From: Apoderus coryli
Taxonomy: Eukaryota > Arthropoda > Insecta > Coleoptera > Attelabidae
Length of the DNA stretch: 64,000 bases
Direction: 5' to 3'
NCBI GenBank assembly: GCA_911728435.2
Contig: OU452205.1
Location: 11,352,260 to 11,416,259, forward strand
Of the stretch, positions 22,499 to 33,890 are shown piece by piece. A model generated the notes under the pieces. The model searched no databases, was not told where the DNA came from, and worked only from the letters and a program-made list of their open reading frames with translations. Both the position numbers and the translations under genes were made by a program. How positions within the stretch are numbered: position 1 is the stretch's first letter; each line of letters starts with the position of its first letter.

Positions 22499-22639
22499 GC
22501 CTCGGTCTGGTTTCTATCGAATTAGACTGGGGCCCTGCTAAATTAAACAAAATTCCTTGTGTAGGTAAAGCCAACATTTTAGTCCGCTTTGCCACGAAAT
22601 TGTTTTCATTTGTTATATTTACGGACATGAAAATCCTCT

Positions 22640-22652
22640 TAAACTAAAAAAC
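22640..22652. repeat. Right 13-bp direct repeat (candidate target-site duplication)
   Basis: Exact copy of 20212-20224 on the same strand. A duplication of this length fits target-primed insertion better than a TA- or 8-bp-duplicating DNA transposon. Confidence 0.75.
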
Positions 22653-22949
22653 GTTCAGGATCGTCAATTTTATTTTTTATGGATTCCTTTGTTCTATTTT
22701 CATCCCTTGAACTTGAAACTCTAACTGGAAGTGACATTCGACTCAAAAAATTAAATTCAAAGGGGTGTCGGTTAATAATGAATACACAAAAAAATCTATA
22801 GTCTAGTTGAAACTATCAGAGTCAATTTGATCCTTGCCTAGACATGAACAGGAGCAATCCAATACACAATATGTAATTCTTTATTATCTTAATTTCCTAT
22901 AAATATGTAGTAAATAGGCATTACTTAATTAAATAATAAACAAACAATA

Positions 22950-23760
22950 ACATACAAAACAATGACCGTTACCTATACTTGCAGAAATTTAAATACACAC
23001 TAAAAAGACATAAAGATTTTTTCAATTATAGTTATTGAATTGTGAGACAAACAAAACCAAGAAACACTTAATTGCAAGACAACATATGGCTTCTAAATTC
23101 CTCAACCGTGTAAAAAACCCCCGGGAATAGCAACCTCTGAACAGCTCTTTTAAATTTATTTAGACTATTAATTGATTTAATGTGGATTGCTAAAATATTA
23201 TACAGTTAAGATCTTTTGTATAGTTCGAGAGTATGTGCAAGATATTATTTCCACCTCTAGTGTCATAATAATTGTGCTGATCACTATTTCTTGGCAATCC
23301 TGCTTGACTCTAAATATGAACACTAAACTCCTGTATACAAATAGTGAAGCAACTGTTAAGAGTTTTTTGCTTCTAAAAACTTCCCTACAAGAATGGCGAT
23401 ATGGAATGTCAAAAATCAATCGGACAATTCTTTTTTGAGTAACAAAAATTCATCAATTCATATCTTGAGACTACGTTGCTGGACAGAACTGTAGCAAACA
23501 CTCAAAATCTCGCGAAGGCTAAGGGAAGCTTTTAATGAAAGAGCAGAAAAAATTCTTTGTTGAGTTTAGCACCAACTACCTTGTCATGGGCCTTAAAATT
23601 AAGGTGCTTATATATTTTAATACCAAAAAATTGACGTAATCATCAAGGGGCATTGTGACCATCAAAGTTAAACAAAAAGTTAGAGTCGTCCCTGCCTAGG
23701 TACATGAATTTCAATTACTTGAGTCTTCATCGAGTCAAGCATTAATTTTTTTACAAGCAT
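22950..23760 (-). pseudogene. LINE 3' remnant, region after the RT
   Basis: The minus strand gives, over several frames, DDYVNFLG and IKIYKHLNFKAHDKVVGAKL (about 23660-23570), then KKRIVRLIFDIPYRHSCREV and SKKLLTVASLFVYRSL (about 23425-23330), then YYDTRGGNNI, and a C-terminus resembling GCYSRGFFTVEEFRS (about 23120-23080). This is the order of the connection region and C-terminus in CR1/jockey-type LINEs, and it resembles the plus-strand copy at 49213-50105. Many stops and frameshifts are present. Inactive. Confidence 0.7.
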
Positions 23761-24067
23761 TACTCTTGTTTATGGTTAAGTAACGTTCAGATTGACTCTA
23801 ATAATAGTTTTAACTCGACTATCGATTTTTTGTTTGTGCAGGCGTAGAAGGGGATGATAGTCCTGGCATTATTCAATGCACTAAGTTTCTAAAAAATAAA
23901 AATCACATGTGTTATGATTAACATACATATGTAGCAAAAATAATCGAGGTAACCTGCATGTGTATTGGTAAAAAAATACTGCACTTTTTAAGAAAAAAGT
24001 TCTTTAATTACATACTTCTATGACTTATACACAAATCCAGGGCCCAAGAGCACATATTGAATAAAAT

Positions 24068-24390
24068 TGTAGCTTTTCAACAAAAGTTTGTTCTTAAAAA
24101 AGCTCCTGAAAGATTTTAATTTCTTTACTAGGTTCTCAAGAACCAGGAAAACTGTCAAAAGTAAAAAATAAAAAATGTAGCTTTTCAATAAAAATTCGTT
24201 CTTGAAAAAGCTCCTGAAAGATTTTAATTTCTTTACTAGGTTCTCAAGAACCAGGAAACCTGTGAAAAGTAAAAACAAAAAATGTAGCTTTTCAATAAAA
24301 ATTCGTTCTTGAAAAAGCTCCTGAAAGATTTTAATTTCTTTACTAGTAGAACCAGGAAAACGTGAAACACTGTCAAAAGTAAACAACTTT
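24068..24390. repeat. Tandem repeat, three units of about 108 bp
   Basis: Units begin at 24071, 24179 and 24286 with AGCTTTTCAA. Each contains AAAAAGCTCCTGAAAGATTT and ACTAGGTTCTCAAGAACCAGG (shortened in the third). The inner TTCTCAAGAA is palindromic. The minus strand is open across the repeat, but the translation only reflects the repeat. Confidence 0.85.
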
Positions 24391-25007
24391 TATTTTTTGC
24401 AAAATCAAAAATACAAAAAATATTTTGATCGAGCACAGATATTATATATTTATAGAATTTCAACAGTTACCATTTTATAATTTTTTTTCTAAACGAAATT
24501 GCAAAATTATTAATATCTGGAGATTCTTTTCACAAACTTACTTGAAATGGGGCGAAAACAGCGAAATTACAAATGGTCCAAATTTTAAAATGTAAACAAA
24601 TCTTACTAGAACTTACAGTTGTATTTTGCATTAATATTTAACTGTTCTACCGATTATTTCCGGGCGGCGTATATGCGGTGGGCCAACCTGTATTACGCAA
24701 ATCCGGTTTAATATTTCTAATATTCACCGGGGTTCAATGATCAAAATCACTAACTAAAAGCAGATTTACTTACTTATTATTTATTTGTTTTTGTTTTTTT
24801 ATTAAAATAATTAAAACTTACCTTCAAGTTTTTTAACCATTTTTGAAGCCAAAGTTAATTCACGAATCATTTTGCTCTATTTTTTAAAAAAATACTCCTT
24901 CACGCAAAAATATTCACTAAAATGCTGTTTTTATTCACAAATTAAAATGTTTTTTGGAATTTATTTAAATTATACACCAGAAAAACACTAACAGAACCTC
25001 AAAAAAT

Positions 25008-25735
25008 CGGTTGTGTGACCCCAAAACTTTTCCGATAAGTTATAATATAATCAAAAATATATGAAGTGCGTAACGAAACAGAATTTTAATAATTCTTATT
25101 ATTATAGTTGTATTCTTCCCATTATTTCCAATAATATAACATAACTACTTTATTCAAAAATTCGAAAAAAAAGTATTCCCAGAGCTAGGACCCGAACGCG
25201 TAACCTTCCGCATGCGAAAACGCCCTACCACTAACCCAACACAGACATGATAATAAATATTGCATTTTATTTGTTATATATACCTATACGTTCCAACTAA
25301 CTCACTGGTGATATTTTAAACGCTATTTTCTCGAGAATTACGGGGGAAAATATAAAAGGTGACCTATCGCTGTAAAGCAGATAAATGCTTCAAAAAGATG
25401 TATCACGCGACCCCTACTAATATAGGGAAATTTAGTGGTTGTGTCCACCCCTATCACAGGGCTTAAGTGATTTCAACCAAAATCTAATGACTTCATCCTA
25501 AGACTGCCCCAAACTCATATGCCAAAATTTAGCTCAATTGGTTAAAGCATTTAGGCGCTATGGTGGAAGAATACATACAGACACACATGCATACATACAC
25601 ACAGACAGACAGACTTCCATCTGGAAATGTTCTTAATCATCTCAGAGAACTAGTGATATCCCTATTTATCTCAATTTTTTTTAGCGCGTTCACAATACTT
25701 TCGCTGTGTGGGAAAGTAAAAATGTACATAACACA
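25008..25735 (-). repeat. Dispersed tRNA-like repeat family, copy 1
   Basis: The segment runs, on the minus strand, from a CTTTCC/GGAAAG palindrome near 25695-25720 through a tRNA-like core (AGTGGTAGGGCG...GCGTTCGGGTCC, about 25185-25245) to a terminus with GGAAAAGTTTTGGGGTCAC near 25015-25035. The same order recurs at 30060, 36551, 53398 and 59222. The tRNA-like part keeps recognisable A- and B-box positions but is diverged in this copy. Confidence 0.7.
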
Positions 25736-25892
25736 GTACATTACAAACTGCCAGTGCATGTTCATAATTCAGCAAATCGAACTGATACGTAGTGGTTCCT
25801 TTCTCCTGAAATAAAATTCCGTTTTGTTTATTCCCTAAACTACCCAGATATATCTGGTTCCTTTTTCAGACAAAAAAAAAAAACAATTTAAA

Positions 25893-26170
25893 TAAGTAAT
25901 AATATTAATAATAATAATAAATCGTCTTTATTTGGAAGAAATTTACAAACAAGTTTAGCAATATGCTACTCCAAGCACAAATGATATGAAGGAACCAATG
26001 GCAATGGTTTCTTTATTTTTTTGCTAAAAAGAAATAAGAAAATTTAGTTGGCTGTAGAACTTTTCTGTCTAAAAAATAGTGTTCTCTTGATCGTATTTAA
26101 TCTTTTCGTAGCTTTTGTGTATCTGAAACTTCTATCCAGAATGATATTTTGTCGCTTGACGACAAAATAA
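25893..26170 (-). pseudogene. LINE 3' end with TTA-type tail
   Basis: On the minus strand AATAAAGACGATTTATTATT precedes a run of TTA units ending near 25893, the same tail style as the LINE ending near 44700. Upstream translation contains RYTKATKRLNTIKR-like residues of uncertain assignment. Only the extreme 3' part of a LINE remains. Confidence 0.45.
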
Positions 26171-27339
26171 AGTCCTTGTTTAATAACAATAACACATAGA
26201 TTTTACGTTTAAAAAATGTATGTGTGTTTACTATAGAAACAATTACTCTTAGATATCTCTGGGAACCAAGCTTTTTCCCACTGGCAGTCTTTTACCACCA
26301 TGTCAGCATTTCAAATTGTAAAGTATTGCGACCAAAATCTAGTTCGGGCTTCCTAATCGAAATAAAAAACTAGCACAGCAACACAACTAGAATTTTTGAC
26401 TTTGAGATAATTACAAAATTAGAACACCTTGTAAATTATCGTGATCTGATGTAAAAAACGGACGTAGTACCTATTACAACATATGTCACGTTATTAAAGT
26501 GTCGTTTTCTTTGCATATTTCCCTTCTCAATCCAATATAATTTGCGTCAAGTTCTCACCAACACAAGCCAAAAGATTGATATCCCTTCATTTTCTAATAA
26601 TTATTTTCCGTTGCTTCCCCGTTCCTCTCCCATCCATAAATACACATATAATTAAGGTGGTTTTGCGCATAAATCAATCGGTTGTAGTATAATGAAGCTG
26701 GAATGTAACTATACAGGCAGCACAGCGCGATGATATATGCCAGCTAGCGCCGCGCGTTCGTTATAATCACATATTGGCAATTAGTTAGGATACTAAATTG
26801 ACCACCATCATTATCCGTGGATGATTTATTTTAAGCGATTCGACGCGAGTTAAATTAGAGCCGGTGCTTGATTGCCTTCGCTTCCGTTATTGTACATATC
26901 TCTCTCTATGGATGTTCTATATGTGAGAGAATCCTATGGCAAAAATGAGCAGGGCCGGCGAAAGGGCTGAGCCAAATGCTAACTACAGTACCATGTTATA
27001 TAAATACGAGCGCCTAATAGACTGTTGCAGTCCTCGAGGTGATAGTGCAATCTTAAAAATATGCATGGATAAACCTTATTAAAAAACTGAAAATGCGAAT
27101 ATATCGATGGATTTCTTAGATCCCTATTCTTAGGTCTGCAGTTTTGCTTGCAAAAATATTCGTCATGCGAAATATTAATATGTTATCATTTTTTATATAT
27201 TTGGCACAATTGTTTGGCCGTTAATCTTCTAATTTCGGAAATCAGTTGTTCATTTATCGGATAGGTCCGATGATAGGAGCAATATATAGATGTCGAGATT
27301 ATTTAACAGAAAAAAGTAAATTAAATATCTATAATGCTT
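26171..27339. other. Intergenic DNA with a GC-richer patch
   Basis: No gene is supported. The 26690-27010 stretch has a more balanced base composition (words such as GCCAGCTAGCGCCGCGCG) and no transposon motif. It is one of the few candidate host-derived non-repetitive regions here. Confidence 0.35.
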
Positions 27340-27770
27340 ATTTCTTTCTTGTCACACTTAAGATATTTATTGCCGGTGTGTATTATGTAGCAGAGTAACC
27401 TTCCATAAAGTTGAGGTATTGCTTAATTTTGACAGATTGTCCAATACAGATCTGATATATAGGGCAACTAATTTATATAAACTGGAGGATATTCACCATG
27501 TGAAGCAATGTAAATATATTCTTAAAATAATAAACAAAGAACAAAAGTCAAATACGCGTCTACTCTTTTCTCGCAATGTCTACGGTTACCTCAAAATCCC
27601 GTCAGAATATATATTAGCCCAATGTAAGAACCCCTATTGGTTCTTGAATAGTCCGATAACTCAAGCATCTAGTATGTATAACTACTTGCCGGTTGAGGTC
27701 AGGTCGTTGTTTCTCCTGCAGTTTTTTAATGATTTATTGAAAACCTGCCTTTTGTTTTAGGCCCCGTTTA
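27340..27770 (+). pseudogene. Probable LINE C-terminal fragment
   Basis: The plus strand is open from about 27419 to 27760. The end, SSMYNYLPVEVRSLFLLQFF followed by NDLLKTCLLF, fits the consensus C-terminus of CR1/jockey LINE proteins (a small-YN-LP block, then F..LK..LL). The upstream part (KYILKIINKEQKSNTRLLFS) is consistent but not diagnostic. Confidence 0.45.
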
Positions 27771-27787
27771 AATTCCTTTAATTCACT

Positions 27788-28012
27788 TCATAATATCTGA
27801 TTTATTTGCTGTTGTTCTTTCAGATTTTGGGACACTTTATCATATTTCCTTTTCATGTTATTGAGCTTCGCCATGATATCCGTTGGAGAAACATCCTTGG
27901 TTGTTCCACTTTGTTGATCTTGTTTCTTACATTCGCTGCAGTTCCATGCCTCTTTTGACTTGGTCCATTCAAAGTACGCTGTCTGAGACATAGAGATACA
28001 TTATATATTGCA
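27788..28012 (-). pseudogene. Probable LINE ORF1 fragment with PHD-like zinc ligands
   Basis: The minus strand encodes SKEAWNCSECKKQDQQ followed by a charged, coiled-coil-like stretch (IMAKLNNMKRKYDKVSQNLK). A W-x-C-x2-C ending of a PHD-type finger followed by a coiled coil is the layout of ORF1 proteins in many insect non-LTR elements, which bind element RNA. Upstream zinc ligands are not in frame. Partial and without a complete start. Confidence 0.5.
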
Positions 28013-28779
28013 CGATTCACAAAAATACCAGAGCGCAAACACCACGCTGATTACTTTAGTAAACTTCAACGTTGTTTATATCAATAATTTTGTGAAAAGT
28101 AGGACTATTGGACATTTTGATCTTAAAATCTAAAAAATTCAAATCGCTTACACCTGATTCTCCTTCCTTTTACCATCATCACCAATAACCAAGCTTTACA
28201 TAGTTCCAAGCACTAAATTTTTCGCTATGTCTTAGGTTTAAAAACTGAGTAGCCCGACTATATTAGAAACCATATTACCGATTTTTTTAGTAGACACATC
28301 ACTATTACGCGACGGACCCGCACGCGGCGATGATTGAAAATTTATTAAATATATATATTGGTATGCAAAGTGACTAAAAAGATTGTAATTATATCCACTT
28401 AATGTATTTCGCGATCACAATTTAAGATATATTCTTTGTGGTAAAATACCTAGAGCCTAGAGGGCACACGAGAATTTCAACCTTCCCCTTGAAATTTACA
28501 GATGATTATCAGAACTAATAATTAAATTGATACAAAAGTTTTTATAATCCATAAAATATTATAATACGGTTTACTATTATAGGTTTCTCTGAATTAACCG
28601 GAATTGCATTTCGGGCACTGATTTGCAAGGTTTTCGAAAAGTTTATTATTGACGCTGGTGTCAAACAGCTTAAGTTATCGAAATATATCGCATAAAGTTT
28701 GTACTTTTTTAATGTAGAAAAACAAACGTTTTTTTCCTTTCACGATCTTATTACAATGCATATAACATAAACTTTCACT
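28013..28779. other. AT-rich intergenic DNA, nothing recognised
   Basis: No supported gene or repeat. Confidence 0.45.
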
Positions 28780-28910
28780 ACATAGATAGTGGCTTCTTCG
28801 GATGTCGAGTAATAACTAAATTTTTCGAAAAATTAACCATTTTTTTTTCCAAAAAATAATAATTAAATAAATTACTCGACATCTGAAGAAGCCACTATGT
28901 GGTAAACACA
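28780..28910. repeat. Inverted repeat of about 35-bp arms
   Basis: ACATAGATAGTGGCTTCTTC ... GTCGAGTAAT near 28780-28812 pairs with ATTACTCGACATCTGAAGAA ... CACTATGT near 28873-28903. The right arm reads CTGAAGAAGCCACTATGTGGTAAAC (split here as CTGAAGAAGCCAC and TATGTGGTAAAC), one change from a tiny hammerhead-like motif (GAAAC expected, TAAAC found). Confidence 0.7.
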
Positions 28911-29299
28911 TATATATGTTATGAGGATTGACCACACTTTAAATTTTGCTGTTGATGAATGAGACCGTAATTTTTTTTTCTTCGGAAATTGTGTTCACCT
29001 GGATTCTTATAATATTTCAATTATATTTTGCTTAATTTGATATTACTAGGCGCATTTTGATAATAAAACTATAAACCAGGATACCTCATTATATTAAATT
29101 TATTTGATGAAACAATCTATAATGTAGAGTCTAATAAATCAATGTATGTTGAATTGTCAAAGATCCCAATCATTATAATGATCTTTTTCTTTCAGAGCAA
29201 ATAAAAGGAATACTTATCACTTCTCCATAAGAATCGTCGGTGCAACCAACAGCCTACAACGTAAGTCCTTTAACTTATTAATTTAGTTTCTTTTCTTTT
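28911..29299. other. AT-rich spacer, nothing recognised
   Basis: No supported feature. Confidence 0.4.
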
Positions 29300-29432
29300 T
29301 TTTTTCTTGGGGTGTTGGTTTCATATTAAAAATTCAACAATTTGGTTTTTAGTGTATTATATCAAAACATGTTGTCACTTATTCTGTTTGTTGATACAAC
29401 ATTTAGACATGTGTTGCCTTCCTCAGGTAGGA
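29300..29432. repeat. Dispersed repeat, copy 2 (partner at 8171-8295)
   Basis: Shares TTGGGGTGTTGGTTTCATAT and the following AATTTGGTTTTTAGTG block with copy 1. It continues into CTTCCTCAGGTAGGATATTC. On the minus strand this starts CCTGAGGAAGGCAACACATG, similar to hairpins placed after Penelope-like reading frames. Confidence 0.65.
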
Positions 29433-30057
29433 TATTCTACAAATGATTTTTTTACATTGTAAGATTATTTATAGGACGAGGCCTAAGTATGATAATATCT
29501 CTTTTGTAACGTTCAAATTGTGGAAAACTACTCACCGTTAAAAATCCATGTATAATACATGTTTTTCTAAATACATAAACGTTCCAAATAAACATTGTAG
29601 AGATTTAAGTGCTCTATCGTCTGATATGTAACATTGGTAGGTATTTTCTATGAACAATGAATAAAATGTGATTTTTTTAAAAACTTTCACAGGCCGCGAT
29701 TCTAAAATTAACTTTCCGATTTCAACCGCCAACGATCTCAAGCGAGACATTGACCTAGCCGATTTTTTAACCAAATTTAAATGAAAACTTTCGAACTGAG
29801 GTAATTTTTAGGGTTCAGGGGTCATGAAATGAAGGACTGCATACAAGTTTTTCAAAATATCGATTGTGTCGATCTTCTGAATAATCAGATTTTTTTTTAA
29901 ATCTACTAAAACTAATTGTTAACATAATGTAAAAAATTTTTGTAAGAAAGTTATTTAGATTTATTAAATTTCGCCGTTAGATCAAGGACATACTTGTTTG
30001 ATAAATATCTATCCGGATACCTTTCATTAAATAATTCAGCTGCAGATTAGGTACTAT
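29433..30057. other. AT-rich intergenic DNA, nothing recognised
   Basis: No supported gene. The minus-strand 78-codon frame here has no recognisable motif. Confidence 0.4.
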
Positions 30058-30059
30058 CA

Positions 30060-30634
30060 CATTTTTACTTTCCCACACAGGGAAAGTATTGTCAACGCCG
30101 TAAAAAAAATTGAGATAAAGACGGATATAACCATTTTGAAGTTCCTTGAGACGTTGAAGACCATTTCTATGGATGTCTCTCTCTATGTGTATCTGTATGT
30201 ATTCTTTCACAATATCGCCCAAAAGCTTTAACCAATTGAGCTAAATTTTGGTATGTGAGTTTGAGGGAGTCCCAGGATGAACCCATTAGTTTTTGGTTGA
30301 AATCGCTTAAGCCCTGTGATAGGGGTGGACACAACCGTTATCTCATTACAACTAAAATTCAATATTTTCACAGAGGGTTTTATGACGTCATTGATAGAGC
30401 GTTCGCTTCTCATGCGGAAGGTCATGGGTTCGAATCCCAGCTCTGGCAATACTTTTTTTTTTTCTAATTTCTCAATAAAGTACCTAGCTAGTTTGTTACG
30501 TGAGTTTATTGAAATTAATGAAAATAATGCAATTATAATAATAATAATTATTAAAATTCTGTCTGGCCGGTCATATATTTGTGATGATATTATAACTTGT
30601 CGGGAAAGTTTTGGGGTGACACAACCGATTTTTT
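30060..30634 (+). repeat. Dispersed tRNA-like repeat family, copy 2 (best preserved)
   Basis: It begins with an 8-bp inverted pair, ACTTTCCC and GGGAAAGT (30066-30086), and ends with GGGAAAGTTTTGGGGTGACA near 30602-30622. Between them lies a tRNA-like segment at about 30380-30447 with A-box-like CATTGATAGAGCG, an anticodon-like stem-loop (TTCGC/GCGGA) and a consensus B box GGTTCGAATCC. The family appears at least five times in this window. Shared sequence extends well upstream of the tRNA-like part, so it is not a simple tRNA-headed SINE. Confidence 0.75.
30380..30447 (+). other. tRNA-like pol III segment inside repeat copy 2
   Basis: A-box-like and B-box sequences have tRNA spacing. The T arm is GGGTTCGAATCCC. 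The acceptor stem does not form and the D stem is imperfect, so it is tRNA-derived but not a tRNA gene. The copy at 59425-59495 keeps a better A box (TAGCGTCATTGG). Confidence 0.55.
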
Positions 30635-30640
30635 GAAGAG

Positions 30641-32099
30641 TATACACACCATTTCAATTCTATCTGCTCTAATGTAGGGCAATTAAGATAAGATAGGAAT
30701 ATTTATTTATCTGTAGGTAGTTTTTTCTTCTGTGCTTCTACAATCTATTTAGTATTAATTAAATATACACAGTATAGTCTAATAATTTTTTATATTTTCA
30801 AAAATTAACTACGTTATTATTTTATTAGATATTAATGAAGTTTTCTGAAAAAATAAAATATTCATGAATTAACAATTGAAAATGATGTGCATAACATAAA
30901 CTTTATGATAAATATTATTATTATAACATATATGGGTTTATGATTTTCGACGGCACGTAGTTTTGGCATTATATGGGCTCCACGAGTTTTCTGCAATATT
31001 CTTCGTCTTAGCTGTTCCTCATTTTGTGGGTCTCATCCAATATCATATACTTATAGAATAAAAGAGCTCAAAAATCTTCTGCTGAGATGTCATTCTACTG
31101 TTTAATAGCATGATGCTAGATCGAACCAGAATATTACATTATCAGTGGGATAGAAAGTATATATAAAGTGACGAGCATCTTTCAAACTAAATATCCACAT
31201 TAAAATCTTCATTGCGAACACGTTCAACATATAACATCACCGATTAGTTCTAACTTTGTCGAGGGCTTCTACATTACGAGTACATAATACGCCTCTGCCT
31301 TTCATCTAAAATAAAGTAGTTTCTCATAATTTTCCTGGAAAAATAAATACGTCACAACGCACGACAGCATTTTTCCAACTGAACTGCAGTGTATTTTGAA
31401 CCATTCATCAGTGGGGAACATGCATAGTTGCATTGTGGCGAATCCTGGAAAAGGTGTATTTTTTATACGAAACCTTTACAAACTGTATTAGTTGGAACTG
31501 ACCTTTAATTACAGGCCTTGAGTGGTTTACTTTTGTTTGAAATCGCAACTTAATATACACAGAAAATATGTTCAGTTACAGTTTAACCGCGTTCATGCAA
31601 ATGAACGTTAACTGGTGTAGATCTGAGGAAGATTATTTTTATAAATATAAACAAGGTTGTAAGTTTTCAGTGGACCACCCTGTATAACAGAGTTACTTAT
31701 GAGATAAGCAGAAACTTCGAACGAATAACACAAAGAATTTGACAAATGAAAACCGCTACCTAATGCATCTATTACCAATACATTCCAGCCCCCTCCTTTG
31801 AAGGGCAGATTGACTAAGCCTGTCTTATTGGAGGACTGTCAATGGAACTGATAGAGCAAATCTCACGGATGAAGGTGTGACATGCATGACGCTGCTCTAT
31901 ATTATTAACCAATAGTGCTTTATCTCTATCTATATGTGTATATGCGGTACACTAATTAAACTGCAAACTGCGTATTTGTCGGTTTCAATTAGAAAATCAT
32001 ATTGTTATACATATATATCTAAATTAATTAATAAAGTAATGTCGTTCCAGAATTAGATACAGGTATAAATTGGAAAGCGAAATTAATTAATTTCCTTTA
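30641..32099. other. Intergenic DNA with one transposon-end motif
   Basis: No supported gene. GGACCACCCTGTATA near 31672-31687 resembles the right end of a TA-targeting transposon. The partner end was not found. Confidence 0.4.
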
Positions 32100-32362
32100 A
32101 TTGGTTCTGGTAGTAGGAGTGCGTCTATTTATTATAGATAACAGGACGAACGTCGATGGAAAATAATTTTTGGATTTAGAGCTGCTAAAATGAGGTAAAA
32201 ATAAAACTTTTTGTGGAAGAAGCAAGCCTTTAATCAATGGCCTGCAGTCTATAATAGTAGCCACAGAATCAGACATCGTATACAATGGAACCATAGTCGA
32301 TTCTGGATTGAACCAAGGATCGATATATATTAATCAATGTATCAGGATTCGCATCCCATTTT

Positions 32363-33890
32363 CTATTTGCCAAGCAGTTTATTAGGTAAAGAGCAGATTT
32401 GCATTCTAACGTTAAGGCCTGTATAAGTTAGTCTTGAATCGAATGTCAGACCAAGAAATTTAACCGATTGAGTACATCTGATTAATGTATCTCTAATATA
32501 TATCTTAGGATCGCAGTGTGGTCTAGGAAACCTATAGAAATGCACACAATGAGGGATTTTAAACTTGAATCCAACAGTTTCCGCATTATTAACAATTTGG
32601 TCAACCGCCTGCTGAATCTTGCGACAGGCGAATGTAGTATCTGAGTCAGATGCGAAGATTGCCAAGTCATTCAGAAACAGACACCTACCAACCTCTGTAT
32701 TAATTGATTTAGAATGGCATATCGCCAAGTCATGTCATATGCCTTTTCGACGTCAAAGAAGACAATAACCAAATGCTTTCTTAGTCGATATGCATCTTGT
32801 ACTGCACTTTCTAGGTATACTAGCTGATCTATTGTGGATCGGTGTTTCCTAAATCCAGCCTGAGAATTCTCCAACAATCCTCTTGATTCAAGCAGCCATG
32901 CAAGTCTATTCTTCACCATATTTCCTAGTATTTTTCCCATACGACACGTCAGGCTTATGGGCCTGTAACTAGAAGGGATAAGTAGGTCTTCACTGTTTTT
33001 AAGGATAGGTATAATGGTCACTTCTTTCCATTGTTCGAGGTACGAATTGGATATGTATATTTTATTTATCAATTCTCATATAGCCATTTTAAAACGCATA
33101 TGTAGGTGACCCAAAATTTCATAGCTCAGTGTACCTTAACCAGGCGCTGTTGATTTAGCATTATGTAAAACATTGTCAAATTCTATTAGAGAAAAAGGTA
33201 AGTTGTAATCGAAGTTTTCATCAGTATCGAAATGTATAGGAAACTATTCCTCATCCTTCAATTCAAAAAATCTCTCATCATAATTAGTACTACTACTACT
33301 GGCAGTTTCATAATACATGGCAATGCAATAGCTATTTCTAAGGTTGAGCTCGTATTTTTGTCAGTGGTTCGCAGATGTCTCAATGAAGGTGAGTATCCTG
33401 ACCCAACTATTGATTTAATTTTATGCCAAACTTCAGAAATTGATATCTGACCATTGATTGATGAGATGTATTTGTTCCACAATGTTTTCTTACTTACAAA
33501 TATTGTTCGGCGAGCTTCGGGTCGTGCTTTTTTTGACTATAATCAAATTTTCCAAAGTTAGATGATGCTTAAATATGTTAAACGGTATTTGTTTTCTCTT
33601 ATCGCTTGTTTAATCTCCATATTCCACCAAGGTACAATACGTTTTTGTAGAAGTGGCTGTCTCATAGGAATAACTTGCTCAGCTGCTCCAAGTCGTCACA
33701 CAGGTGTTGTTCGAAAACATGCCAATGAGCTTTATCTATAAGCCATCTAGGGGGTAAAATTATATGCGTATTTGGCACATCACTTGAAATTTTAATTGGA
33801 AATTGGTCACTGTAATGCAAGTTATCAAGAACATGCCAAGACCACCGAATAGCTATTCCAGATGGGGCAAATGATAAGTCAATAGCAGAG
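32363..33890 (-). pseudogene. I-like non-LTR retrotransposon, endonuclease tail and RT, decayed
   Basis: On the minus strand from 33890, SAIDLSFAPSGIAIRWSW and LDNLHYSDQFPIKIS give the C-terminus of the apurinic-type endonuclease. The usual SDHFPI has become SDQFPI, which loses the catalytic histidine. Next come the linker (LWNKYISSINGQISISEVWH, about 33482-33420) and RT blocks: YRPISLTCRMGKILGNMVKN, QAGFRKHRST and VIVFFDVEKAYD (about 32965-32745). A downstream piece is LGLTFDSRLTYTGLN (about 32440). The catalytic FADD block falls in a gap near 32670-32700. Several stops and frameshifts are present. The linker and RT words resemble the I/LOA group more than jockey. Inactive. Confidence 0.8.

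Larger units (their letters stand above)
20225..22639. mobile_element. Hammerhead-bearing 526-bp repeat array, 3 copies then 2 inverted copies
   Basis: Units start at 20225, 20751 and 21277, with the ribozyme on the minus strand. The third is cut near 21646. From about 21715 the same sequence returns on the opposite strand for about 1.75 units, ending at 22639. The repeats appear identical at every point I compared. Each unit has the blocks TTTAATTTAGCAGGGC, a complete hammerhead, AATATCGGCCTGCATTTAA and a downstream CCAAATATTTGGG palindrome. There is no convincing protein: the repeated 72-codon frame is hydrophobic and runs antisense to conserved RNA structure. Tandem hammerhead units of this size are known in retrozymes, Penelope-like terminal repeats and the cave-cricket satellite. 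A 13-bp direct repeat bounds the whole array. I infer a retroposed non-autonomous element. Confidence 0.85.

Noticed and set aside
20225..22639. CRISPR array
   Set aside because: Units are 526 bp, identical throughout without short repeat/unique spacer alternation, and partly inverted, in a eukaryotic transposon context.
28800..28905. Complete hammerhead ribozyme
   Set aside because: The right arm has CUGAAGA and a stem but TAAAC instead of GAAAC, and no cleavage triplet follows. Treated as an inverted repeat with a motif relic.
30380..30447. True tRNA gene
   Set aside because: A and B boxes and a T arm are present, but no acceptor stem can be formed, and the same segment recurs inside several copies of a dispersed repeat.
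31605..31660. Another tiny hammerhead (CTGAGGA followed by AAAC)
   Set aside because: The stem is only A-T stutter, and the GAAA box and cleavage triplet are absent.
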